Shown in pieces: positions 54,399 through 62,933 of a stretch of 64,000 nt of DNA (its first letter is position 1; each line of letters opens with the position of its first letter). Position numbers and translations under genes: made by a program. The notes beneath the pieces are model-generated. The model searched no databases, was not told where the DNA came from, and saw nothing but the letters and a program-made list of their open reading frames with translations. Source of the DNA: Thalassospira sp. HJ (GTDB lineage: Bacteria; Pseudomonadota; Alphaproteobacteria; Rhodospirillales; Thalassospiraceae); assembly GCF_000948415.1 (NCBI RefSeq), contig NZ_JYII01000010.1, positions 648,952 to 712,951 of the forward strand, read 5' to 3'.

Positions 54399-54899
54399 TC
54401 ACGGTGCCGGGTCAACCGGCTCGTCGGCGACCGATGCGGTCTGTGCTGCGCGCCAGTCATCGAGACGGGCGGCCAAGCCATCATCCATCAGCGCCATGAT
54501 TTCGGCTGCCATCAGGCCGGCATTCTTTGCACCGGCCGAACCGATGGCAAGGGTGCCGACCGGAACGCCGCCCGGCATCTGAACGATGGAAAGCAGGCTA
54601 TCAAGACCCTTGAGTGTGCGGCTTTGAACCGGAACACCCAGAACCGGAAGCGGCGTCATGGCCGCAGCCATGCCAGGAAGGTGGGCGGCCCCACCGGCAC
54701 CGGCAATGATGACCTTAAGGCCACGTGACTTTGCCGTCTTGGCATAATCATACAGGCGATCGGGTGTGCGATGGGCGGAGACGATTTTTGTCTCATACGC
54801 GACGTTCAACGCATCAAGGACATCTGCTGCATTTTTCATGGTTTCCCAGTCAGACTGGCTTCCCATGATAATGCCGATGACCGGGGTTTGATCGCTCAT
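54399..54899 (-). CDS. purE: N5-carboxyaminoimidazole ribonucleotide mutase
   Basis: 166 residues. The class I PurE motifs are seen: [14 protein letters not shown] (N-terminal binding loop), [19 protein letters not shown] with the catalytic His, [27 protein letters not shown] and [17 protein letters not shown]. It rearranges N5-CAIR to CAIR. ATG 54899 has GGAG 8 nt upstream; the longer frame to 54953 is not supported. Confidence 0.95.
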   Translation of the reverse strand: MSDQTPVIGIIMGSQSDWETMKNAADVLDALNVAYETKIVSAHRTPDRLYDYAKTAKSRGLKVIIAGAGGAAHLPGMAAAMTPLPVLGVPVQSRTLKGLDSLLSIVQMPGGVPVGTLAIGSAGAKNAGLMAAEIMALMDDGLAARLDDWRAAQTASVADEPVDPAP

Positions 54900-55159
54900 A
54901 GTGGCGGCTCCGTTTTCGGGCGGTTTCATGAAGGCCCGCATTATATGCAGCAAGACCTATCATGCAAGCCTGCTTGAAAGATGGCGCAATCGGAGAAAGC
55001 TCTTTATATTATTATTATCTTTTTAAGGTATTGGTGAAATAATCGAAGATTATAGCGCGTGTCACTTCAGGTTGAAAATTTGGGTGAAATTATTGCGTTT
55101 TTGATCTATTATTTACTATTGCCTCATATAACTGTGCAGGTAGCACGGGAAGGTCAGAC

Positions 55160-55996
55160 ATGAAGGTCACAAGGCCCGGATCAATCACACCATCGATGGG
55201 GGGCGGGGACGGAAGATACCCACCAAGCCCCCACGGAATCTTTGCTTATGGCAAGGATGCTGGCCATCGCCGTGCGCCCAATCGCGACCATCAAGTCGAC
55301 ATCGACACCAGCGATGTTCCCGACACTGTCGACGAAGCCCCGTACCATACCCCCGATATGGCCAATGTCCTGGGCATCCCGGATAATCAGGTCACACCCG
55401 CCGTCGAGCAGGCGATTGGTCGCCTGATGGTGCGTATCAACGGGCTCAATGAAAACTTGAGTGACCTTAAGCAGCGTCAGGCACATCTGGCCCGCAACGA
55501 GGGCCGCGATCCGTTCACCGGCGCGATCAGCCGCCCGGCCTTTCTGCAGATCCTTGAAAATGAAATGTCATTGGTGGGGCGGGATCGCACCAGCCGGATG
55601 CTGCTGATGTGCGAACTGGCGAACCTTGACGAAATCCTTCAGCGCCACGGGCAGGACTGCAAGGAAGGCCTGTTTAACTATGTCCGTCGCATCATGGCCG
55701 ACTTCATCATGTCACCGCATCATCTTGGCTATCTTGGCTGCAATGACTTTGCGGCCTTGATGTACAATGTTGATGAAGAAGACGTCTGGCAGCGTGTCGA
55801 TGCCGTGACCCGCTGGCTTGATCAGCATCCGTTTATTCATAATGATCAGCCGATTTCGGTCGTGCCGGTATTCGGGCTGCATCATGCGCAAAGTGGCGAT
55901 ACGTCGACTTCGGCCCTGAATGCGGCGGACGCAGCACTTCGCGCGCACAAGGAAATGTATCTGGCCCAACTGGCCCGCATTCCCCACGGAATCTGA
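55160..55996 (+). CDS. Degenerate GGDEF-domain protein
   Basis: 278 residues, no membrane segment. The first 80 residues look disordered and rich in Gly, Pro and Asp. A short coiled coil (about 85-115, VEQAIGRLMVRINGLNENLSDLKQRQ) leads into a GGDEF-like fold: DPFTGAISRPAFLQILENEM, then the active-site loop LGCNDFAAL in place of GGDEF, and ALNAADAALRAHKEM at the end. The missing Gly and Glu residues mean cyclase activity is unlikely; it may bind nucleotide or a partner. It lies downstream of an AT-rich gap of 260 bp and stands alone. Confidence 0.75.
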   Translation: MKVTRPGSITPSMGGGDGRYPPSPHGIFAYGKDAGHRRAPNRDHQVDIDTSDVPDTVDEAPYHTPDMANVLGIPDNQVTPAVEQAIGRLMVRINGLNENLSDLKQRQAHLARNEGRDPFTGAISRPAFLQILENEMSLVGRDRTSRMLLMCELANLDEILQRHGQDCKEGLFNYVRRIMADFIMSPHHLGYLGCNDFAALMYNVDEEDVWQRVDAVTRWLDQHPFIHNDQPISVVPVFGLHHAQSGDTSTSALNAADAALRAHKEMYLAQLARIPHGI

Positions 55997-56108
55997 CGCA
56001 CCCCCATCTAGATGATACAATCATGGGTCAGGCTGCACCTTTTGGCGCGGTCCGTGTTGCTATGAGAGTGATTTGGGAAGCTGTGTTTGGCGATAAGCCG
56101 ATCAGAAA

Positions 56109-56315
56109 TCAGGCGATAATGTCTGGTACAAGCTGCGACTCGATATAAAGAATCTCGTCCTTCAGCGCCAATTTACGCTTTTTCATGCGGCCCAGACGCA
56201 GCTGATCATGATGGGGTGCCTGGACCATTTGTTCGATGGCGACATCCAGATCGCGGTGTTCCTCGCGGAGCGACATAAGTCTCTTTTCAATCTCGATCTG
56301 ATTGATTTCGTCCAT
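56109..56315 (-). CDS. DUF465 (YdcH) family protein
   Basis: 68 residues, one helical hairpin: IEIEKRLMSLREEHRDLDVAIEQM, then LGRMKKRKLALKDEILYIESQL. The KKRKLALKDEI segment is the YdcH signature. Function unknown; many copies occur in alphaproteobacteria. It is divergent from pfkA. Confidence 0.85.
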   Translation of the reverse strand: MDEINQIEIEKRLMSLREEHRDLDVAIEQMVQAPHHDQLRLGRMKKRKLALKDEILYIESQLVPDIIA

Positions 56316-56435
56316 TTTTGATCCAGCTTAATATCCAATGCGAGGGGATGTTGATAATACCAGATATCATGTTGGCAACCCATATGATTTGTACCACCCT
56401 GTAAAACAAATTTGGCACGATTGGGAAGGAAGCAA

Positions 56436-57542
56436 ATGCGGATCGGAGTTTTGACCAGTGGCGGTGATTGCGCCGGACTGAATGCGGTTATTCTTGCGGT
56501 CGTTCGTCGTGCTGTTCTGGGCTATGGCTGGGACGTTGTCGGTATCCGTCAGGGCACGCATGGCCTGATGCAGGATCCGCCCCAGGCGATTGACCTTAAT
56601 GATCAGGTCAATAATGACGGGATGCTGCGCCTTGGTGGGACAATTCTGGGAACCGTCAACAAGGGCGATCCGTTCCATTACCCGATGCCGGGTGGCAGTT
56701 TTGCCGACCGGTCCAGCGAAGTTATCGAAGGCTATCGCAAGCTTGGTCTGGATGCCCTGATCGGGATTGGCGGGGATGGCAGCATGGCCATCTTGCATCG
56801 TCTGGCCAAGATGGGCGGGATCAATCTGGTCGGTATCCCAAAGACGGTCGATAACGACCTTGCCGAAACCGAATATTCCATCGGCTTTACCACGGCCGTG
56901 AATGTCGCGACCGATGCGTTGGATCGCTTGCAGCCGACTGCCGCATCTCATGACCGGATCATGATCCTTGAGGTCATGGGGCGCGATGCCGGGCATATCG
57001 CCCTGTTTGCCGGGGTGGCCGGTGGGGCGGATGTCATCCTGATCCCGGAAATGGATTATGACCTTGATGAGTTGACCCAGCATTGCCTCAACATCCGCAA
57101 AAGCGGCCGCAACCATGCCTTGGTTATCGTGGCTGAGGCCGTCAAACGTGACGATGGATCGGCGGTCACACAGGGGGACGACGGTCAAAAGGTTCGTTAT
57201 GGCGGTATTGGTCATTGGTTGGCCGACGAGTTGGGCGAGCGGACCGGCTGGGAAACCCGTGTGACGGTATTGGGCCATGTGCAGCGTGGCGGCACACCAT
57301 CGCCGCGTGACCGTGTAATTGCATCCGCCTTTGGGGTGCATGCGGTGGATCTGATTGCAGAGAAGAAATTTGATCGCGTTTGCGCCTGGCAGCAGCGCAA
57401 GGTTGTGGATGTCGCGATGGAAGATGTCATCGTCGGACCGCGACTTGTGGATACCGCGGGCACAATGGTGTCGACCGCCAAGGGGCTTGGCGCCTATCTG
57501 GGGCATCCGCCGAAAGTTGCCAGAACGGCCAAAACAGTCTGA
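56436..57542 (+). CDS. pfkA: 6-phosphofructokinase with mixed active-site signature
   Basis: 368 residues. Visible are RIGVLTSGGDCAGLNAVI, LIGIGGDGSMAILH, GIPKTVDNDLAETEYSIGF and IMILEVMGRDAGHIA, followed by VLGHVQRGGTPSPRDR. It phosphorylates fructose 6-phosphate. GGDGS is the ATP-type reading (Gly where pyrophosphate enzymes have Asp), but PKTVDND carries the Lys usual in pyrophosphate enzymes, the combination of the so-called group III enzymes. ATP is the more likely donor. ATG 56436 has GGAAGGAAG upstream. A small TIGR02444 gene follows 28 bp later. Confidence 0.92.
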   Translation: MRIGVLTSGGDCAGLNAVILAVVRRAVLGYGWDVVGIRQGTHGLMQDPPQAIDLNDQVNNDGMLRLGGTILGTVNKGDPFHYPMPGGSFADRSSEVIEGYRKLGLDALIGIGGDGSMAILHRLAKMGGINLVGIPKTVDNDLAETEYSIGFTTAVNVATDALDRLQPTAASHDRIMILEVMGRDAGHIALFAGVAGGADVILIPEMDYDLDELTQHCLNIRKSGRNHALVIVAEAVKRDDGSAVTQGDDGQKVRYGGIGHWLADELGERTGWETRVTVLGHVQRGGTPSPRDRVIASAFGVHAVDLIAEKKFDRVCAWQQRKVVDVAMEDVIVGPRLVDTAGTMVSTAKGLGAYLGHPPKVARTAKTV

Positions 57543-57570
57543 TATCCAATAATAAACAAGCAGGTTGGGA

Positions 57571-58035
57571 ATGGATCAGGAAGAAGTCTGGGCCTTTACG
57601 GTCGCGATGTATGGTCGCGACGGCGTGGCCAAGCTGTGTCTCGATCTTCAGGATCGCTGCGACCTTGATGTGAACATGCTGCTTTTCATGTTCTTTCTCG
57701 GTCAAAAGGGGCTGGCGCCGATGAGCATTTCCTCGCTCGAGGCATCTGTTCGCGATTGGCGCGAAAACGTCATCAAGCCGCTTCGTCATACGCGGCGGCA
57801 CTTGCGTAATGACCCGCGTGCGAGTGCGCAGGACCTACGCCAAAAGGTCAAAGCAGAAGAATTACAGGCCGAACGCATCGAACAGCACATTCTGTGCGAA
57901 GTGGTGCAAACGGTACCGATTGATGACCCGATTGCCGCCGCGCACGCCTATCTGTCACCCAATCGGTTTGAGCTTGATCAGAACGCGTGTGACAAAGCAC
58001 TTGGCGAGCTGACCCGCTTGATGGGGATCGCCTAG
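57571..58035 (+). CDS. TIGR02444 (DUF2390) family protein
   Basis: 154 residues, all-helical, no membrane segments: WAFTVAMYGRDGVAKLCLDLQDRCDLDVNMLLFMFFLGQKG at the N-terminus is the family signature, followed by WRENVIKPLRHTRRHLRN. The function is unknown. It follows pfkA by 28 bp on the same strand and converges with ubiX. ATG 57571 is preferred to the upstream TTG. Confidence 0.88.
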   Translation: MDQEEVWAFTVAMYGRDGVAKLCLDLQDRCDLDVNMLLFMFFLGQKGLAPMSISSLEASVRDWRENVIKPLRHTRRHLRNDPRASAQDLRQKVKAEELQAERIEQHILCEVVQTVPIDDPIAAAHAYLSPNRFELDQNACDKALGELTRLMGIA

Positions 58036-58060
58036 CGTTTTGGTCTCTCCAGCCCAGGGC

Positions 58061-58678
58061 CTAGTCGCGGTTTTTCGGTTTGCCGGTGACCGGGATTTGA
58101 TTGCTGGCTTCGGGATCACCCCAGCGGGCAGTTTCGGGCAGGTCGATATCAAACAGATCCAGAACCCGCGCACAGCTTTGCGTCACCATTTCTTCAAGTG
58201 ATTGCGGCCGGGCATAGAATGCCGGGACCGGCGGGGCAATGATCGCGCCGTTTTCAGTTGCCTGCGCCATGTTACGGATATGGCCGGCATGAAGCGGCGT
58301 TTCACGCGCCATCAGCACCAGACGCCGACGTTCTTTCAGCATCACATCTGCCGCGCGCGCAATCAGATTATCTGCGACTCCGCTCGCCACCTCGGCCAGC
58401 GACTTCATGGAGCAGGGGGCGATGATCATGCCGCGTGCACGGAACGATCCCGATGCAATCGGGGCACCGATGTCGGCATTGTCATGGACAACGTCCGCCA
58501 TCTCCTTGATTTCGCGGATTTTAAAATCGGTTTCATAGGCGATGGTGCGCTCGGCTGCCTTCGAAAGGACCAGATGAGTCTCGGTTGGCGTATTTTTCAG
58601 CAGCTGTAAAAAACGTATGCCGTAAATCACCCCGGACGCGCCGGTTATGCCAATGATAAGTCGATCTTTTTGCGTCAT
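58061..58678 (-). CDS. ubiX: Flavin prenyltransferase UbiX
   Basis: 205 residues. IIGITGASGVIYGIRFLQLL, IASGSFRARGMIIAPCSMKSLAEVASGVADNLI and RRRLVLMARETPLHAGHIRNM are the UbiX signatures (the FMN loop, the SMK motif and the RETP motif). It joins dimethylallyl phosphate to FMN, making the prenyl-FMN cofactor of the UbiD decarboxylase in ubiquinone synthesis. UbiD is not in this window. Confidence 0.95.
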   Translation of the reverse strand: MTQKDRLIIGITGASGVIYGIRFLQLLKNTPTETHLVLSKAAERTIAYETDFKIREIKEMADVVHDNADIGAPIASGSFRARGMIIAPCSMKSLAEVASGVADNLIARAADVMLKERRRLVLMARETPLHAGHIRNMAQATENGAIIAPPVPAFYARPQSLEEMVTQSCARVLDLFDIDLPETARWGDPEASNQIPVTGKPKNRD

Positions 58679-58793
58679 AGCGTTCCTTGCGACACTGTGT
58701 TCCTGTTCACGTTCCTGATCGAAACACTGGAAATCATGTTACGAAATTAATACCATCTTCCTGTGGGCAATGTCAGATATAAGGAGTAGGCGA

Positions 58794-58958
58794 ATGAGCG
58801 TTCAAAGCCATATCGAAGCTCTTACTGCCAAACATGCTGCGCTTGAGCAGGAACTCCACCTCGAGACGCGCCGCCCGGCGCCCGACGATTCCGTTGTCGC
58901 AGACATTAAACGTCGCAAGCTTGAAATCAAGGACGAGATAAACCGAATAACCCATTAG
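58794..58958 (+). CDS. DUF465 (YdcH) family protein, short
   Basis: 54 residues: SHIEALTAKHAALEQELHLE and VADIKRRKLEIKDEINRI, the YdcH helical-hairpin signature. AAGGAG precedes ATG 58794 by 8 nt. It is a second member of the family within 2.5 kb and shares the KRRKLxxKDEI core with the gene at 56109-56315. Function unknown. Confidence 0.88.
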   Translation: MSVQSHIEALTAKHAALEQELHLETRRPAPDDSVVADIKRRKLEIKDEINRITH

Positions 58959-59357
58959 CCGTTCGGGCGTGGCCAAACGCGTGAGCAAGAACACGCGATC
59001 TCCCACGTGAACGGTTTGACGACCTCATAGATTTCCTAACTCTTGCTTTTGCCGCCTCATCTTATCGCCCACGCTTGAGGCGGCAACTTTATGTCTGCAC
59101 TTCAAAACTTCGGGCAACTCCCCACATTAATCACATCACCGCAAAGACATACGAATCCCGGGCCTTAGGGGATCAGTTATGTCTGTATTTTGAGTAATTG
59201 TAATCCGCAGAAAATAAGGGATTACGAGGCTCTACCAATGTCTAAGGGGTATGCGCGAATTAAATCGGTATTATGATGCCGATTTACGAGCATAACGCTA
59301 CGGATGCTTCCGGTTATGGATGTATCCAGACCAACGCCGCGGGAGGGTTTTTCGCCA
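58959..59357. other. Intergenic region before prpE
   Basis: 399 bp without a gene. A terminator-like stem TTGCCGCCTCA (59049-59059) pairs with TGAGGCGGCAA (59076-59086), followed by CTTTAT, and probably ends the DUF465 transcript. A second hairpin, TAAATCGG (59261-59268) with CCGATTTA (59279-59286), lies just before prpE. Confidence 0.6.
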
Positions 59358-61253
59358 ATGACCGGTCGCTATCAGGAAATCTACGAACGTTCGATCGCCG
59401 ACAAGGAAGGCTTTTGGGCAGAAGCTGCTGAAAACATTTCCTGGTACAAGAAGTGGGATCGCGTTCTTGATGACAGCAACGCACCATTTTACCGCTGGTT
59501 CACCAGTGGCAAGGTCAATACCTGCTATAACGCGCTTGATCGGCACATCGAAGACGGCCGCGGCGATCAGCCCGCCCTGATCTATGACAGCCCGGTCACA
59601 AACACGGTTCAGACATTCACCTATTCCCATCTGCGCGACGATGTTGCCCGCCTTGCCGGGGCGCTGCATGCGCGCGGTGTGACCAAGGGTGATCGCGTGA
59701 TTATCTATATGCCGATGATCCCGCAGGCCGCGATGGCGATGTTGGCCTGCGCGCGTATCGGTGCAATCCATTCTGTGGTGTTTGGCGGTTTTGCGTCCAA
59801 CGAACTGGCAACCCGCATCAATGATGCCAAGCCAAAACTGATCCTGACCGCAAGCTGCGGCATCGAAGGGTCGCGCGTGATCGAATACAAGCCGCTGCTT
59901 GATAAAGCCATCGCCATGGCAGAGCACAAACCCCAAAGCGTCATCCTGTTCCAGCGTCCGCAAAGCGATGCACTGTTGATCGATGGTCGTGATTACGACT
60001 GGGAAGTCGAATGCGCCAAGGCCGCACCGTCTGATTGTGTGCCGGTTGAAGCCACCGATCCGCTTTACATCCTTTACACATCTGGCACCACCGGCCAGCC
60101 CAAGGGCGTTGTCCGTGACAATGGTGGCCATATGGTCGCGCTTAATTGGTCGATGAAGAACATCTATGATGTTGAGGCCGGCGACGTTTACTGGGCAGCG
60201 TCCGACGTTGGTTGGGTGGTTGGCCATTCCTATATCGTTTATGCGCCGCTTCTGGCCGGTTGTACCACGGTGATGTTTGAAGGTAAGCCGGTAGGGACGC
60301 CTGATGCCGGTGCCTTCTGGCGGGTGATTTCCCAGCACAAGGTCAAGGTCCTGTTTACTGCACCGACGGCATTCCGTGCGATCAAGCGCGATGATCCCAA
60401 AGCCGCGCACATGGCCAATTATGACCTTAGCAGTCTCAAGGCGCTGTATCTTGCCGGTGAACGTTCGGACCCCGACACCCTGCAGTGGGCTGAAAACAGC
60501 CTCGGCGTGCCGGTGATTGACCACTGGTGGCAGACCGAGACCGGCTGGTCGATCTGTGCCAACCCGCGCGGGATTGAATTGCTGCCGATCAAATATGGCT
60601 CTCCGACGGTTGCGGCCTGCGGCTGGGATGTTCAGGTTCTGGACGAGGCAGGAAAGCCGCTTGAACGTGGCCAGATTGGCGCGCTGGCTGCCAAGTTGCC
60701 GCTGCCACCGGGAACGCTTCCGACGCTTTGGCAGAATGACGACCGGTTCAAGTCGTCCTATCTTGAAGAATTCCCGGGCTATTACGCTACGGGCGATGCC
60801 GGCTTCATTGATGAAGATGGGTATATTTATGTCATGTCGCGCACGGACGACATCATCAACGTTGCGGGCCATCGCCTGTCGACGGGTGGCATGGAAGAAG
60901 TCCTGTCAGGTCATCCCGACGTTGCCGAATGTGCGGTCATTGGTGTGCATGATGACCTTAAGGGGCAATTGCCGCTTGGCTTCATCGTCCTGAAATCCGG
61001 TGTGACCCGCCCGCATGACGCGATCCTGGCCGAAATCGTTGCCATGGTCCGCGATCAGATCGGCCCGGTGGCAGCCTTTAAAAAGGCTACCGTGGTTGAA
61101 CGCCTGCCCAAGACCCGATCGGGCAAGATCCTGCGCAAGACTATGCGTTCCATCGCCGATGGCGAAAGCTATAACACCCCGGCAACGATTGATGATCCGG
61201 CGATCCTTCCCGAAATCGCCGAAGTCCTCAAAGAAATCGGTTATGCCAAATAG
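59358..61253 (+). CDS. prpE: Propionyl-CoA synthetase (PrpE-like)
   Basis: 631 residues of the ACS-like AMP-forming ligase group. The N-terminus is RYQEIYERSIADKEGFWAEAAENISWYKKWDRVLD, as in PrpE. The P-loop is YILYTSGTTGQPKGVVRDNGGH (about 255), followed by WWQTETGWSI and the C-terminal acetylation-site Lys in KTRSGKILRKTMR (about 595). It activates propionate (or a related short acid) to the CoA ester. No prpBCD genes are nearby, so the link to the methylcitrate cycle is inferred. GGGAGGG lies about 11 nt before ATG 59358. Confidence 0.92.
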   Translation: MTGRYQEIYERSIADKEGFWAEAAENISWYKKWDRVLDDSNAPFYRWFTSGKVNTCYNALDRHIEDGRGDQPALIYDSPVTNTVQTFTYSHLRDDVARLAGALHARGVTKGDRVIIYMPMIPQAAMAMLACARIGAIHSVVFGGFASNELATRINDAKPKLILTASCGIEGSRVIEYKPLLDKAIAMAEHKPQSVILFQRPQSDALLIDGRDYDWEVECAKAAPSDCVPVEATDPLYILYTSGTTGQPKGVVRDNGGHMVALNWSMKNIYDVEAGDVYWAASDVGWVVGHSYIVYAPLLAGCTTVMFEGKPVGTPDAGAFWRVISQHKVKVLFTAPTAFRAIKRDDPKAAHMANYDLSSLKALYLAGERSDPDTLQWAENSLGVPVIDHWWQTETGWSICANPRGIELLPIKYGSPTVAACGWDVQVLDEAGKPLERGQIGALAAKLPLPPGTLPTLWQNDDRFKSSYLEEFPGYYATGDAGFIDEDGYIYVMSRTDDIINVAGHRLSTGGMEEVLSGHPDVAECAVIGVHDDLKGQLPLGFIVLKSGVTRPHDAILAEIVAMVRDQIGPVAAFKKATVVERLPKTRSGKILRKTMRSIADGESYNTPATIDDPAILPEIAEVLKEIGYAK

Positions 61254-61309
61254 ATAAAACCTCCATCACAGATGCACACTCCCGCTCCCCTGTTAACGGA
61301 GCAGCCTTG

Positions 61310-61345
61310 CACCCGCTTTTGCTTTCAAAAGCGGGTGTTTTTTCT
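61310..61345 (+). terminator. Intrinsic terminator after prpE
   Basis: CACCCGCTTTT (61310-61320) pairs with AAAAGCGGGTG (61327-61337), followed by TTTTTTCT. Confidence 0.93.
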
Positions 61346-61353
61346 GTGTGCAG

Positions 61354-61941
61354 TCAGGATCTCGGGATGACGGGGCTGTCTTCGCCAAGCGAGCGTTGCA
61401 TCAGAACCGAATCAAGCCAGCGATCAAACTTGTAACCGACCTTCTTGAATGTCCCGACCATTTCAAAGCCATGGCGCTGATGCAAAGTGATCGAGGCCTT
61501 GTTGGCACTATCGCCAATGGCCGCAACCATCTGCCGCCAGGGGCCTGCCTCACAGCGTTCAATCAGGGCGCTCATCAACAAACTGCCAACGCCCTGTCCG
61601 ACGCAATCCGGGGCAACGTAGATCGAGTTTTCGACCGTATGGCGATAAGCCGTGCGTGGGCGATAGGTGCTGGCGTAACAATATCCCACAATTACATCAT
61701 CTCGGATGGAAACAAGATAGGGCATGCACTTATCGCGAATGGCGCGAAAGCGATTACCGATCTCGGTCGCATCGGGCGCTTCTTCCTCAAAAGAAGCCGT
61801 GCCATGCAGCACATGGTGGCGATAGATCGCGGTGATGGCCGGAATGTCCTCAATCACGGCATCGCGGATGGTGATTTCGGTTGAGTGTGGCGTTGCAGCG
61901 TCTTTGGTAGCGGTATTCAGAGGCATGGCTTTATCCGGCAT
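61354..61941 (-). CDS. GNAT acetyltransferase, phosphinothricin-acetyltransferase-like
   Basis: 195 residues. The fold is seen in ITIRDAVIEDIPAITAIYRHHV, VIVGYCYASTYRPRTAYRHTVENSIYV and the acetyl-CoA loop CVGQGVGSLLMSALIERC (Q/RxxGxG). GTFKKVGYKFDRWLDSVLMQR is the closing strand typical of Pat/MddA-like members, which acetylate methionine sulfoximine, phosphinothricin or similar amines. The natural substrate is not known. ATG 61941 and ATG 61926 are both possible starts. It is divergent from a LysR regulator. Confidence 0.86.
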   Translation of the reverse strand: MPDKAMPLNTATKDAATPHSTEITIRDAVIEDIPAITAIYRHHVLHGTASFEEEAPDATEIGNRFRAIRDKCMPYLVSIRDDVIVGYCYASTYRPRTAYRHTVENSIYVAPDCVGQGVGSLLMSALIERCEAGPWRQMVAAIGDSANKASITLHQRHGFEMVGTFKKVGYKFDRWLDSVLMQRSLGEDSPVIPRS

Positions 61942-61997
61942 GGTGATGTTTGAGCTGACAATATGCGCAAACACGGCATAAGATAAGTTTTGATAAA

Positions 61998-62012
61998 TTA
62001 TGCACAGCATAA
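61998..62012. promoter_or_regulatory. Palindromic operator between GNAT and LysR genes
   Basis: TTATGC-ACA-GCATAA is a perfect 6+6-bp inverted repeat containing a T-N11-A core, the LysR-type box form. It lies 13 bp before the LysR start codon and about 57 bp before the GNAT start, so autoregulation and GNAT control are likely. Confidence 0.55.
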
Positions 62013-62025
62013 GGAAAAGTTTTAT

Positions 62026-62928
62026 ATGCGTGCGCTCAACCTTGATCAGCTTCATGCCTTTGCGGATGTTGTGGCATTGGGTAGCTTTTCCGCGGCAGCT
62101 GACAAGCTTAATCTCAGTCAACCGGCTATCAGCCAGCAAGTTCGCCAGCTTGAAACCAGAATGGGTGTGAAACTGATTGAGCGCGTTGGTAAACGTGCCG
62201 AAGCCACCCCGGCCGGTTTGGCGCTTCTTGCCCGTATCACCGACATAGATGCATCCGTCCGCGCGGCAGAGGATGCAGTTGCCGGCTTTTCAAGTGGCAC
62301 GGCCGGACGTGTGCGGATTGGAACCGGGGCAACAGCCTGTATATATTTCCTGCCAGCAATCCTCGAAAAGCTTCAACGCAGCTTTCCTAAACTTGAAATC
62401 ATGGTTCGGACAGGCAATGCCAGCGATATCGTGCGCGCGATCGAAGACAACAAGCTGGATGTCGGGCTTGTTACCATGCCGTGCACCGGGCGAAGCCTGT
62501 CAGTAACGCCGATCATGACCGACCCGTTTGTTGCGATATTTCACGCGGATGCCGATGTTGGTGATGTCATCCGCCCCATCGATCTGGAGGCCATGCCACT
62601 GGTGCTTTATGAGCGCGGCGGACTGACCCGGACACTGGTTGATGAATGGCTGCGCAAATTCGGTGTTAACGGGCGATCGGTGATGGAGCTGGGCAGTGTC
62701 GAAGCCATCAGGGAGCTTGTCGGGGCAGGGATCGGCGCGACGATCCTGCCCGAAATGGGCGCAAGGCCGGATCGCACCCAGTTCCCGATCAAGACCCGCC
62801 CGCTGTCACCACCATTGGCGCGCGAGCTTGCCATTGTCATGCGCCGTGACAAAACCCTTACGCCGGGACTAAAGGCCGTCTGTAATAGCCTGAAGGCAGC
62901 TGCAGAAAGCCGTAAGGCTGGACACTAA
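62026..62928 (+). CDS. LysR-type transcriptional regulator
   Basis: 300 residues. The winged helix is at about 1-62: LNLDQLHAFADVVALGSFSAAADKLNLSQPAISQQVRQLE. The effector domain follows (RVRIGTGATACIYFLPAILEKLQ, LDVGLVTMPC, LGSVEAIRELVGAGIGATILPEM). AAGGAAAAG lies before ATG 62026. A perfect palindrome overlaps its own promoter region and the divergent GNAT gene is the likely target. Effector unknown. Confidence 0.92.
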   Translation: MRALNLDQLHAFADVVALGSFSAAADKLNLSQPAISQQVRQLETRMGVKLIERVGKRAEATPAGLALLARITDIDASVRAAEDAVAGFSSGTAGRVRIGTGATACIYFLPAILEKLQRSFPKLEIMVRTGNASDIVRAIEDNKLDVGLVTMPCTGRSLSVTPIMTDPFVAIFHADADVGDVIRPIDLEAMPLVLYERGGLTRTLVDEWLRKFGVNGRSVMELGSVEAIRELVGAGIGATILPEMGARPDRTQFPIKTRPLSPPLARELAIVMRRDKTLTPGLKAVCNSLKAAAESRKAGH

Positions 62929-62933
62929 GCTTT

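Noticed and set aside
56412..56436. Upstream start for phosphofructokinase
   Set aside because: The extension lacks a ribosome binding site, while ATG 56436 has GGAAGGAAG and gives the family N-terminus.
59298..60872. 524-codon open frame on the minus strand
   Set aside because: Antisense shadow of prpE; no ribosome binding site and no recognisable domain.
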